Positions 1-11,443 of a DNA stretch of 64,000 nucleotides are shown piece by piece. Every line of letters begins with the position of its first letter. Positions within the stretch are counted from its first letter, which is position 1. The position numbers and the translations under genes were made by a program. Location of the stretch: contig CM049307.1 of the NCBI GenBank assembly GCA_026874595.1, positions 39,658,862-39,722,861 of the forward strand, in the 5' to 3' direction. Under the pieces are notes generated by a model. It was not told where the DNA came from, ran no database searches, and saw only the letters and a list, made by a program, of their open reading frames with translations. The DNA comes from Sipunculus nudus (taxonomy: Eukaryota > Annelida > Sipuncula > Golfingiida > Sipunculidae).

Positions 1-1040
1 TTATTTTCACTTGTGTATATATGGGTGCGCAGTTTTCAGAACGATATAATGGCTGATACCGTAATGTATTATGGAAAAGCGCTATATTCCATGAATATCC
101 AAAATACCCGGTATGCAAATAGGTTCATTGCAGAAATCAAATATAAATAGTAAATGTAATGTAAATAACGTGGAATGTAAATAACGTGGAATGTAGCAAG
201 CTGTCATCTGCTTGCATTACATGACTGCTAACAGCCCTGCGCTCATTACACAACTCATTGCTTCATTCCGCGTGAGATAGAGGCCTATTAGAAATTAGTG
301 ATTAACACGACCTCTTTATGGCCCCATGATACGCCTTTGTTAAGAATTTGTTCTCATTTTATAAAAAAAAACATTGATGGTAGCCATAAAATTGTAATTG
401 AAATTTTATATTCACAGCATACAATTCAAAACAGAATAATAGTCCTGTCATATTAACAGAAATTAGGATAGATGGCAGTTTAGGTTCCTCTCCACAGTAA
501 CTTCTTCTACTGGACAATAACAATGATTTATGCCTCAATTATCGTCCGCCAAAATTGACACATTTAAAGACACGTTATAAATAATCACATTGTTAAAGAC
601 GTTACAATGTCGCTTGCTCTCTGTGAGGCTCTTATTAAGACCACATTGTTTATGAATTTTGAGAAATGTTTATAATAACAAAAAAAAAAACACGTCGTAA
701 TGTGATCATGTGTCATGGCGTAAATCTGTGACAATAAATTGTCCATCATCGTTAAATCAGATATCAGATATCAGTTGAATTTTAGGCAAATTATAGAATA
801 ACAGAGAAACATATATATAATTTTTATAAAACGTACATGAGCATCTGTTCCATAGAAGAACTGGAAACTTTGTTGGCTGGTATTAGCCTGTCAAGCCACG
901 ATTAGTGAAAGTTGGGGAGCAGAAAAATAGTATCCGAAAACTAATCATTGTTCATGTTGTCGGAGTTGTAAGATACACCATGATATGATAGCAGAGCCGA
1001 CGATTAGAATTATGATCCGTTTCATGACTTGAGAGAGAGA
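1..1040. other. AT-rich DNA without recognised gene
   Basis: No coding region stands out on either strand. A short direct duplication of a GTGGAATGTAAATAAC-type 17-mer lies near 160-197, and A-runs occur near 361 and 680. A GA run begins at about 1031. Confidence 0.6.
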
Positions 1041-1231
1041 GCAGGGGCCGATCCAGGATTACGAAAAAGGGGGGGGTCCAACCCAGGAGGACTAATGACA
1101 AAGTCTTAGTTCCCAGGTCCGCAAAAAAAAAATGGGGCGGGGGGGGGGGCGGTCCTGGTCTCAAAATTGGTCTGAAACCCTTAAAATAAGGTTGCGGCGG
1201 TGGAAAGAGGGGACCTCACTGGATCCGCTTC

Positions 1232-1234
<3 letters not shown>
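1041..1234. mobile_element. Candidate miniature inverted-repeat element in a GA tract
   Basis: The left end reads CAGGGGCCGATCCAG (from 1042). The reverse complement of the right end reads CAGAAGCGGATCCAG, a match at 12 of 15 positions. The interior carries G-runs and an A-run and is far more GC-rich than its surroundings. GA dinucleotides lie on both sides (1031-1040 and 1234-1270), as if the element had inserted into a microsatellite. No coding capacity is present, and no clean target duplication can be defined because the flank is itself repetitive. The reading frame starting at 1132 crosses the G-run and is not a gene. Confidence 0.4.

Positions 1235-1270
<36 letters not shown>
1234..1270. 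repeat. (GA)n microsatellite
   Basis: Uninterrupted GA dinucleotides, about 18 units, adjoining the candidate miniature element on its right. Confidence 0.95.
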
Positions 1271-1273
<3 letters not shown>

Positions 1274-3346
1274 TCCAGTTTTTTTATTGTAATTCATTGT
1301 TACAAAATGTTTCTAAGTGCTTTTACATGTTCATCTGCTTCTACATCGCTGTCCTACCCTAGCATATCTAAGATTTACGATATTCAACAAAAGAGCTAAT
1401 TTAGGAGTCTTTAAATTGTGTTTGTGAGCGAGTGGAGCAGACGATTTCCGGTAGTAAAGTGAGCGCGCGGTTTCAGGAAACGTCGCAGCCTTTCCGTCTA
1501 TCGATCATGCGGTTCGCTGACGCAAGGTTGAAGTGGGGTCCTTTGGTCAACCGATCCCTTGTACATGCTGATTGATTGCCGGGATAGGTCACGACATGTT
1601 AATAAGAACGACTCTTGGGGCCTCCGTGGCCATTTTTCGTTACGCAGGAGGAAGCGTTCTCTAAATACTCTGTTTGTCACCATGACAATTGCAGCCGCAG
1701 CAGCTTCATCTCATTCAATCAGCGGTAAGGCAATTGACACTGACCACCAGCCCGAGGCCGTAATAACACTGTCTACTTATTCAAGAAACAGGCTGTATCA
1801 AGTTAAAGGAAGCTGTTCCTTTTTTAGATGTCAGGTTGCTTCCATTTAAAGCGACAATCAAGATGGCCCTATGGCAAAATTAGTCGAATAAATACTACTT
1901 TTTGCATGGTCGCCTGTGCGGCAATGTCAGCATATCATTTTAAAAAATACATATTAACGCATTAAAAATTATTAATTTTCAAGATAACGCAAAAATGTAC
2001 ATTGTAATTAATTTTTCTGAAACCCAAATTTTAACTCTGCAAAATATAAATATATTTTTTGTGACATATAGACCCTAATTTGTTATACAATGTATTGCAA
2101 TTTGTAATTGTTATTTTTTGGCAACTACATGGTTGAAATTAAAAGCTGCTCAAACATACACCAACATATGGCTTTTTCTCCTTCTGTTAACGTGAAGTCG
2201 ATACATTGTGGCAATGCAATAAGAAAACCGTCCGATATATAACAGAATAATACATCAAAACCCAAAGATGTTAGCATGTGACGTGCCTAGTGATGAATTA
2301 ATGCTTTTGCACCAACCTGTGTATTTTTAGCGTTTTAAGGTTCCGATTTATTACCAAGATTATTTTTACAAATCAGATAAGAAATCAAATACGTTAGGTA
2401 ACTTGTGTAGCCCTTTATTTAAATGATGCTTCATATTGGTACGCTAACTGGAGGTTGAAACAACGATATCGCTGCCATGCCTGTAATTTCCTATCAGTTT
2501 TACTCTCATTTATAATCCACATTCTTTTCTCTTTTTAATTCATAAAACCTAACCCTTTTGTACCATAGATGACTCATATAAAACATAAGTGCTGGATACA
2601 TTTGCTTTTTTATGGGGACTCTCAGGTGATCGTAACTTGAGCAACATGTACAGATATCGGAGGTAAACTGAAGAATCGGGACCAGGTGTGTACCGTGAAA
2701 AAGTTGAAGCACTAAAATTATCTTGCTTGTTGTCCAGCTACTAGGGTAGATAAATCGGTCAACCTCAGCGTCATGGTTACTTAGGTATTTCTATCAAATA
2801 ACGGTGAAACGTTATCCATTTTGTTGTTATGTTCCCATCAAATGAATAAAACCGAAGGTTAATTGCAAATAATATAGTACCGTCACATTTACTGTCTAAA
2901 AATCTGTAATTTTTTTATCCATGGGGAAACTACATAGAAAGATACAATGCTCCACCTAACCAGTAGCACTGGTGGGTGCGTTCTTTACTTGTTGGGTCAT
3001 GGTTAGAGTGAACCTTTTTTCCCTTTCTTGTACTATCATATTAATATGATTAAAAAAGATAACAATATATAATGTACAGGCTTCGTTACATACAGTATAA
3101 ATTAATGTTTAGGCATCTTCCGTGAGATAATAATCTATATACATACACATATATACAGGGATTCGGGGACAAATGACATCACTCCATTTTTTTAGGAATA
3201 TCTGCTAGATCCTCGTGTCTACCAGTTCACGCATATATGCGTACATGGAAACACAGCTTAGACTGAAGTGGATCTTGCTGGTCTTCCTAAAAATGACGCT
3301 ATAGTGAAGTTATTACACGGAAATGCTGAGTTCATGCAGACCCTTT
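1271..3346. other. Gene-free stretch
   Basis: Short open frames at 1498-1849 overlap on both strands, have no recognisable domain and look like chance. The rest is AT-rich unique-looking DNA; no repeat was resolved by eye. Confidence 0.55.
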
Positions 3347-3441
3347 GCGTGAAAATCGCCATAGGAGCGATTTACACGCATATACGTTGACGGACACATG
3401 GAAACACTCCAGTTACAAATCATATAAGCGATTTTTCACGC
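3347..3441. repeat. Three copies of a 13-bp motif forming inverted pairs
   Basis: GCGTGAAAATCGC at 3347-3359 is followed after 7 bases by GCGATTTACACGC at 3367-3379, an inverted match at 12 of 13 positions. A third, inverted copy with one extra T (GCGATTTTTCACGC) lies at 3428-3441. The first pair can form a compact hairpin. It may be the end of an unrecognised DNA element; function unknown. Confidence 0.6.
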
Positions 3442-3521
3442 GTTTATACATGCACATAGAAAAACCTGTCGCAGTGAGAGATAACAATTGTTACAAAGAC
3501 AAATTTTTAAGGGGAAAACAT

Positions 3522-3592
3522 GGGACCGGTCCCGGATTCGAACCCATGTTGGTGGCGCACAAGTCCGGCAAACCAACCACTTCGCTAGAAAA
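3522..3592 (-). repeat. tRNA-derived SINE head or tRNA pseudogene
   Basis: Read on the minus strand, TAGCGAAGTGG matches the Pol III A-box consensus TRGYNNARNGG at every position. About 38 bases on, GGTTCGAATCC matches the B-box consensus GGTTCRANYCC exactly. Between them GCCGGACTTGT resembles the anticodon arm of threonine-type tRNAs, but the 3' half of that stem is not complementary and the acceptor arms do not pair. It therefore looks like a tRNA-derived sequence (SINE head or tRNA pseudogene) rather than a working tRNA. No poly-A tail or LINE-like tail was identified. Confidence 0.5.
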
Positions 3593-3605
3593 GCAAGCTT
3601 TACTA

Positions 3606-6600
3606 GCTAGACAGTTCGGTCCGCTTTTATGTCACCCCGTAACAATATGTATATGTATATTACATGTAGGGGTACCGATTACCCCACAACAATGCGGTAA
3701 TGGCGAAACTGAAATCTGCGTCATTCAGTTCATGTCACGGGATTTTAGATTATCACGAGCCATGTGACACGTAAAAAATATTTAAAAAGCTGAATCATGA
3801 AAGTGTTTCTTCTTAAACAGCGAGCGTCACGTGATCGATCAGACCTATTGACAAAGGAATGATTGCATAGCATGTTATTGCCGGAAAGCCTTTCTTCAAA
3901 CAATCGGTATTAGTCAATGATTAATTGAGTGATATCATATAAATGCAGTTTAAATCATAACTGCAAAGTATCAATAAATTTCATAGCAAGATCATACGTA
4001 AATATGAAATCGTGAACATCAAGGATACCCTCTAAACAAATGTACACTTCCGTCGTATGGCTGAAGAAATAAACTTTTCTTAATTTAAGTCGTGAGGCTT
4101 TGGATTTGATTTGCAAAAGTACATGGATCGAGGCCCCTAACGTATTAACTCGAAGTGCTTCTTTTGGAAGGCCAGGCTTCAGAAAATGTGTTTTGCAAAT
4201 GTATATGTGTGTGTTGCACACATTAATGAACCTAACATATCAACTTAAATACGCTATTGGAAAGACGAGAGACGGATGGTCAATGCAAATTAAAAATGGA
4301 AGCTAAATTATATTTGTCACATCACAAAACACTAAGTGAAAAACGTGATGAACAATAAAGAGATAATCTAGATTTATCTGTAATGAAGTGCATGACATAT
4401 GAGTATACAAATCTACTACTTGACTGACATACTAATCTGGATACGTCAAAACACAGAACTTTGAGTGGTTAGTTATTGTGCGCAGTTTATAAAACTCATG
4501 TAAGACAAATGTGTCTGCATGTCGGCAGTAACGTTACACAAACACTTTCGGTTCAAGCTTTGAAAACCCCTGAGAGTATCAAGTTTGATAGTGGCCGCGA
4601 GTGCACGACTCAGTAGGCATTAAAATTGGGCTGGTAAGCCTAACTTTAGTCGTGATACAGCCATACGGAGAAATGCATTGCAGTTGCCTTCCATCATGTT
4701 GTATTCATATCGTGGTAAACAGGCCTAAATCTAAATATCAGGTCACGAATGACAAATTATCACAAAGGAATACATGTGAACTCACAACCCACTCATAAAC
4801 TCCGTCTCTATGGTAACGAGCCATTTGCGGACAGGTCGGCTCTTGCCCAGTAACCGGTGCGAGCTATGCTTGTATTCATTCGGTCAGAAATTCAACAAAC
4901 ATGCAGATGGCTTTACCTATATGATGAGTTAAAACGGAATTTTTTCTTGCTCATGTCAGGTGTTGATAAAAGTATACTAAAAAATAAAGCTCATGATTGG
5001 CCTGGTTTATGTCAAATAAAAGTCTTCTTGTAGGCCATGAAAAGATGATACGTCAAAAATGACGGAAATATTTGCATCCTCATAGGCCCTTAAAGTGCGT
5101 TTTTCATGCATTGGAGGACGTAACGGAACTCTGACACCCAGTGCGCTGGTCGTAGTAGACTCTCTAATGTCAGAGGCCGAAATTTATAACAGTGATAAGG
5201 TCATGTGACTTATGATACTGACATTAGCTGCTGTGGTACAGAGAACAGGCGTTAGAAGTACTTTAAAGCTGTTTTACAGTGACTTCACATAATTGTTTTT
5301 CCGTTTCCGTTAATGTCCACATGGCGTGCAGTGACGGTTCAATAAAGTCATACATCACACTTATTTCATTCTGCTCATCAGCCCAGGATCTTGGTGTCAG
5401 CAAAGTGCAATTTATAGATGAGGGGCTAGGCCTAAAAACACGGTACTGGTTATCTTGTTAACAATGAAAACACATGCATTATGTAAAAATTTTCCCTTCA
5501 ATTAAATGTAACACCCCGCTTGAGACAGACTGTGCTTCATTCAGTTGATCTTGAATTTAATATAAAATAATTAAAGCTTAAAGCAATATGCATGGGTTAG
5601 ACGACTGTGAAAATAAATTTAAAATGTAATTATTAAATGCTTCTTAAACATGTACCTCGTATAAAGACCTGGGTATGCGATTGACTTGAACTCACCTATT
5701 GATTCCAAAATCAGGATCTATGCTGTATCAATACTTTTAGTATATATATATAATATATATAAACATATATATTGTAACTATATTGCCCTCTTAAAGGACT
5801 CATGTTGGTGCTATTCTTTTCAGTGTTTCTGTATATGTATATATAATTTGTAAGGAGCTGTGCAGTGTGAGCGTTCTTTAAGTCAGCTTACTGAGTGCCA
5901 GTCACATTGAAACATATTGCGCCAATCAGTGAAACAGGACAATTTGAGGAGTCAATTCTACGGAGCAAAGTGACCTTTTGGAAGTGATTTAGACTTACCT
6001 TTGAAGTATCCTTTCCCTTTTTGAAGAGACCCTTTTTTCTATTTGACAGTGTGTCATACAAGCCAAAGAATTGACTGTACCGTGTCACTCTTATTACGAC
6101 ATGAGTAATCCGTTTGATATATTCTCCGTGACTCCGAATTCTGCTTTATTTCACCGTGTCACAAGGTCACGTCTCGTAAACACTGCCAAAGTCCTTCCGG
6201 GTTTTCGGGTAAAAGGAAGGTCTAAGTATCTTGGTTTCATTGTTATAAACAAATCCGTAGGCCCGCATTTTATTAAAGCCTTTAACTCAGGGTCATGCCA
6301 CCGTCGAAATAAATATAGTTCTCATTTATTTGAATCACCAAGTTCAGCTAACGGTATTATTTTTCTTTATATATGCGCAATCTCATATAAGTATCTTTCC
6401 AAACTGCGCACAAGTTTTTTTTTACAGCTTTAAATATGTTTTATTGTTGATAATTTTAATCACATTTGCTCACTAGGTGAAGCAGATTGTTAAGACCGCT
6501 TATTTTGTCACACACAGGAAATTAAACTAGAAGATACAATCTCGGTCTTCCCAACTATCTCTGTTTTTAAAAATAGATTCATGTTTGGTCTGTAGGAGGT

Positions 6601-8570
6601 CTGTTGAATAGCGACTTTTCTTATATGGTTAGACTGATGTGATGTTAAGCGATTGGTTTTTCATGTTTCCTGTATAAGGAAAAGAATAAAAGCTGTACAT
6701 TTTACAGTCGAGAAAATGTTTTAAAAATCACTGTTCCCCGCCCTAATCCAATCTCCTTGCTGAATATAGTTGAATATATCCGTTGCATGTCGGGATACTC
6801 ATAAGCTCTGTTACATATATCCACTCGTGTGGTCTTTGCACGGAATCTTGTTCGCCTTGCGGAACCAGTAACGCATACGTTCTATTTGTGGCTTTTACGG
6901 ATTGCTTTCAGGCAATCTGCTTTTGTGCCGCGATGTTAAGCTATGGTGGTTAAGTTCACCATGGGTCCTACGTGACTTGTGGGTTTTACCTTCAGCGTTG
7001 TATGTAAAAGTTTTTTTTAAATGGTTTTTACAGAGAGTGATATGGCCAGACTCCCCAACCAATTTCACCTATTTTGGCTAATGGGTCTTGATATAAAAAC
7101 GGAGGATAAGAAGGTGACTACTAAAATGGATGCTTCCACACCATATCCAATGTAAACCTGTATGTATGATATACCTGATGTGACAGTATTCAGTCAGCTC
7201 TCCCACGTCTCAGCAAACTAAAGCACCTGTCAGAAAGAAACACGCGAGCTTAGTTTATATGGGAAGGCCAAGGTGGAAAGCTTGAGCACGGGTGGCTGTT
7301 TGACACTACCATACACTGGGCAAATACTTTGCAATTGCAAATGTATTTGAACATGAACACGAATAATTCATATTTCAATTAATATAAAACAGAAGTATAA
7401 GACAGGATTTGATGGTAAAATACATATTCAGATATTTTCAACATGTATTCATGAATGCATGGGTTCAAGGGAAGGATAGGTAAGATTCGATGGACCTGCA
7501 GTGTTATGTATTTACTGACAATGAATTAACCATTATATGGGGTCATGAATTAACCTATGGACCTTCCATATGAACATAAATATTTTGTAATTTTAAAAAT
7601 ACCAATTTTAACTGGATTCCAAAGGTAGTTCCTTAGACCTGAAAAGCGTATAGTAAAGTTTTATCATTAATTACCTGTAACAACTAAATCTATGCAGGTT
7701 TACGTATTAACAAAAAGGATTCTGTGGAGGCTTATTGACTTTTCATATCCTACGAGAAAGTAATGCCACAGGCCCTTGATATCACTAAAAAAACAAGTCT
7801 AAATGATCCCTATATATAGTCTAATGCTACGTATAGTAATATAAAGACACAAGGTATGAAACGACTGACGAAGGACCCCGAGTGACCTGCTGTATATAGA
7901 CCATCCATTTCCAACCTATCCACGGTATCTCCTAAATACAGAAACATCATACGGATAGAAGCAAAATGCGCTTTGTGATCATTGCTCAGTTAATCCGCCC
8001 GCGGACGAGTGATAATAAAACGAGAATAAAATTAGGGCGTCAGATTTCGATTAAAATATTAAGTAGACGACGGCTTAGGTAAAAGAATCAAGTTAAAAGT
8101 TTGGTATTCAGATGAAACGTCTGGTTTTTTCTGTCGGCGTTGAAGCAGAAGTAATGATGAGGTTGACGGTCTCAGACCACGCGGGGTGCTTCTCGTTATC
8201 AGCAGAACGCCTGCGGCATTTTGATTGCTCACGTAAACGGTAAACAGGATGTATACATCAACCTTCATAGCTACCACGTTCTGCATGAATACTCGATAAA
8301 CGAAGTGTTATAATCCTGCGGCGCCATTCCTGTCAGAAAAGCTTCCCTACTTCCTTATATATATATTTATGAATTCAGTTTTGTGAACTTATGAATGTAA
8401 CGCATTTACATGGAGGCTTTTAATGATCATATTCTACCACAATCACAGTAGCCTGTTTATTTATTCAGTGGTCATTTATTTATAGAAACGAGGAAACATT
8501 GAACTACCCTTTCGCTAGAAAAAGGTATTTTAATATATTTTGGCCTAACTAAATAGTCTGGACTCAAGTC

Positions 8571-8574
<4 letters not shown>
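3606..8574. other. Long gene-free stretch
   Basis: No recognisable coding exon. The longest frames (for example 6071-6433 plus, 3955-4221 minus) carry no familiar domain. A short TA-rich patch lies at about 5740-5775. Nothing else supports a feature. Confidence 0.5.

Positions 8575-8609
<35 letters not shown>
8575..8609. repeat. (TA)n microsatellite
   Basis: About 17 TA units, ending just before the 111-bp tandem repeat. Confidence 0.95.
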
Positions 8610-8611
<2 letters not shown>

Positions 8612-8651
8612 AATGAAGAAAAACAATACTGTAAATCCAACAACCTAGAGG

Positions 8652-8850
8652 CATCCCGTGAAAAAGTCTAAAGCGTATTTAGTGTTGTTTTTCTTCAGTG
8701 TTATATCGCTCTGGCCTTGTCTGAAGGCCATAGAGGATAACATTCACCTGAGGATCCGGTCGCATCACGTGGGCAGTCTGTAGCGAACCTACAATGTTGT
8801 TTTCCTTTAGGGTTATATTGCTGTGGCCTTGTCTGAAGGCCATAGAGCAC
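8652..8850. repeat. Tandem pair of a ~111-bp dispersed repeat
   Basis: CATCCCGTG at 8652 recurs as CATCACGTG at 8763, with the same order of blocks after it: a TGTTGTTTTCTTCAG-like block, GTTATAT(C/T)GCT, then TGGCCTTGTCTGAAGGCCA with a small internal palindrome (GGCCTT...AAGGCC). A single related unit is at about 57088-57176. Non-coding. Confidence 0.8.
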
Positions 8851-9072
8851 TTTACATCGGATGGGAAACTCTACCTTATATATAAATGTGTACTGAAAGT
8901 ACTGGTATAAGAAAATTTAATGGTTCTGTTATATTTTCCCAATGGGAGAAAACTCAAATATCCGTGAAAAATAAGATTTTTTAACCTTGTTACGTGGGTT
9001 TTACCTTGGTATACTTTTACTTGGTATACGTAGGATCTGACATTATAAATTCACCTGTTGACGTCTCGGTGT

Positions 9073-9919
9073 TGTTACAGGTGCCCCTTTTTATTGTGTG
9101 CAGCGGTCTTCCAGATGATTGTTTTATTGTGCTTACGGATGTTCCATATGTTGTTGGCGTTTGGTTTGTGTGCCACGCGTGGCTCGTGTTGTGGCGGCCT
9201 CCCCTGGCCGGATGTTGCAGGCTCGGTTTAATCCGCATTGGTTGAACCCTAGATACACAGCGTTCTTTGTTCTAGTATGTTCTTTGAACGTGTGTTAGAT
9301 TCTTTAGATTGTTCGAGAATTGGAAAATTCTCGGCCCGAGGTGAGAAGTTATAGATAGGGGGCTGTGTTTTAGAGCCAGGAGAGAGGCGAGAGAATATTT
9401 CAGCGGACACAGAAGCGTGTATGTCAGTTTGTGTGACTTATTCCGATAAGTGCAGCAATTATAATTTTTCTTCAGATTTTCTTCTGGATTTTGTGACGAA
9501 TCTTATTTGGTCTTTAATTTAACTTTCTGGATTGTCACAAGAGCTTTTCATTGGACTGTTATTCTCAGAGAGAATTTGTGTGAACTGTTCGTCCGGCTTA
9601 TACATTTTAAAGGACTTATCGCTTTGACAGTGGTGGTATCCAGGTACTGTGCACTTTGTTTAATTTACTGTGTGATTGTATTGATTTGTTGTTATACTGC
9701 TGTTATACTGTGTAACTGTATTGATTTAGTGTATTGTAATGTTAGGGTTCTTTTAAGAATAAATTATACTTATTTGTTAACAAAAAACACTGACTTTTTT
9801 ATTCTTTCCCCATGACATTTCACGCTGCCTAGTGTTACAGAATCTGATTTTTTTTATCTCCTTGACAAAATTGATGTTCATCACGCATACGTGACCTGTT
9901 GATATTAGGTTCCGTAACA
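9073..9919 (+). mobile_element. Solo LTR, copy 1
   Basis: The sequence begins TGTTACAGGTGC and ends TTCCGTAACA, giving the TG...CA termini of retroviral-type LTRs. The 4-bp target duplication GTGT is at 9069-9072 and 9920-9923. Inside are a TATA-like GTTATAGATAGG near 9347 and a polyadenylation-like AATAAA near 9759. Copies at 27908-30044 and 54442-55231 share both ends and much of the interior. No gag/pol reading frame adjoins it, so it is best read as a solo LTR left by recombination. The ~100-codon open frames inside it are not genes. The retrotransposon superfamily cannot be named from the LTR alone. Confidence 0.75.
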
Positions 9920-10089
9920 GTGTTTACTTTGCATGATTCAAAACATTTCCATTAACACCTCATTGACGCGTTTCCATTTGAAGATTTGCTGTCATTATGC
10001 ACTCAGCTGACCGGTAGCTGTTAGTTGTCCCCCGTTCCGCGGATTTGGGTATGTCTGTATATCTTTCGATCTGTCCGTCCGTCAGGTTT

Positions 10090-10491
10090 CGTTTCCTCAA
10101 TATTATCTGATTTCGTCCAAATTTGGGTCAGTGATTGCTCTCATGCATACCTTGGTTGGGATCGGTTTTAGAGTGTCTGCCTTCTGTCTGTCTGTCTGTC
10201 ACTTTGTCTGTGTGCCTGACAGGTATTCGTTTCCGTGCGATAACTTTCCTAAATATGATCAGATTTCATACAAATTTTGGTCAGTGATTGCTCTCATGCT
10301 CACCTTGGTTGGGATTGGTTTCGGAGTGTCTGCCTTCTGTCTGTCTGTGTGTATGTCACTTTGTCTGTCCATCCGTCAAGTTTCGTTTCCATGTGATTAC
10401 TTTCCTAAATATTATCCGATTTCATGCAAATTTTGGTCAGTCATTGCTCTTATGCTTACCTTGGTTAGGATTGGTTATGGAGTGTCTGGCT

Positions 10492-10524
<33 letters not shown>

Positions 10525-10855
10525 GACTCGTTTGTCCGTCTGTTAGGTTTTCGTGTCTGTGCCATTACTTTCCTAAATACTATCTGATTTCATTCAAATT
10601 TTGGTCAGTGATTGCTCTCATGCTTACCTTGGTTAGGATTGGTTATGGAGTGTCTGGCATCTGTCCGTCTGTCTGTCACCCTGTTTGTCAGTCCGTTAGA
10701 TTTTCATTTCCGTGCGATAATTTTCCTAAATATTATCCGATGTCATTCAAATTTTGGTCAGTGATTGCTGTCATGCTTACCTTGGTTTGGATTTGTTTTG
10801 AAGTGTCTGGCTTCTGTCTGTCTGTCTGTCACTCTGTCTGTCCGTCCTTTATCAA
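10090..10855. repeat. ~152-167-bp tandem repeat array with CTGT runs
   Basis: Unit starts marked by TTTCCT(A/C)AATA lie near 10092, 10244, 10401, 10568 and 10732. Each is followed by an ATTTTGGTCAGTGATTGC-like block, ATGC(T/A)TACCTTGGTT, GGAGTGTCTG and a variable (CTGT)n/(CCGT)n run. The changing length of the CTGT run explains the uneven period. Overlapping open frames of 100-140 codons arise because the unit lacks stops in some phases; they encode only a repeated Cys/Leu/Val-rich peptide and are not taken as genes. Confidence 0.9.
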
Positions 10856-11165
10856 GCATAAAAAACAACAAGATCTTAAAGCGGGGGACATTAATTCCAC
10901 GAATTTGCTTGTTAATTTTAATAATAAACTTGTGCGTACTGAATCTTCACTTAAACATCTTCAAATCCATATAAACAAGGTGAAAAAGTGCACTTACAAT
11001 ACTAGATCATATAAGAAGAATAAGAACCCATTAAAATAGGTAATAAGATGTTCACGATAAACATTTGTTTATACTGTTTATGCAGTGGTGTTCAGCTCTT
11101 AATCAGTAGCTCTGCATTCTTAAATACCTGAAAATTCTAATGAATTAGGCCAAAAAATAAAAATG

Positions 11166-11443
11166 TATGGTTTTCAGGCACTTTTTTTCAGAAATCACTG
11201 CGGGCGGGCGGTATTTTATTTTTTTACCTTTTTTGTATGTTTCGATAAAAATGTCATATGATCAGGGAAAAGCATGAAAATATAAGGTTTTTTTCGCTAA
11301 ACAGGTAAAAGCACTACATAACGAAGGAAATCGTTTCAAAATCGTATTATTTTATCTTCTTGAAAGATGAAATCAAAATAAAATTGTATGATGCCGGGGG
11401 GGGGGGGGGTTATAATTGACGCGGGCGGTGCCTGAGAACCTTA
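11166..11443. mobile_element. Candidate miniature inverted-repeat element
   Basis: The left end TATGGTTTTCAGGCAC (11166) pairs with the reverse complement of the right end, TAAGGTTCTCAGGCAC, at 14 of 16 positions. GCGGGCGG motifs occur just inside both ends, and a long G-run lies near 11396-11409. Length is about 278 bp with no coding potential. The target duplication is not clear, so the exact ends and family are uncertain. Confidence 0.45.

Noticed and set aside
3345-3767. 140-codon frame, one of the longest outside repeats
   Set aside because: Runs antisense across the tRNA-like sequence and the inverted 13-mers; no domain.
9507-9815. Leu/Val/Cys-rich 102-codon frame resembling a membrane protein, repeated at 29700-29990
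   Set aside because: It lies within the LTR copies; the hydrophobic look comes from T-rich LTR sequence.
10131-11039. Overlapping Cys-rich frames of 99-143 codons
   Set aside because: Translation of the ~160-bp tandem repeat with CTGT runs; no independent coding signal.
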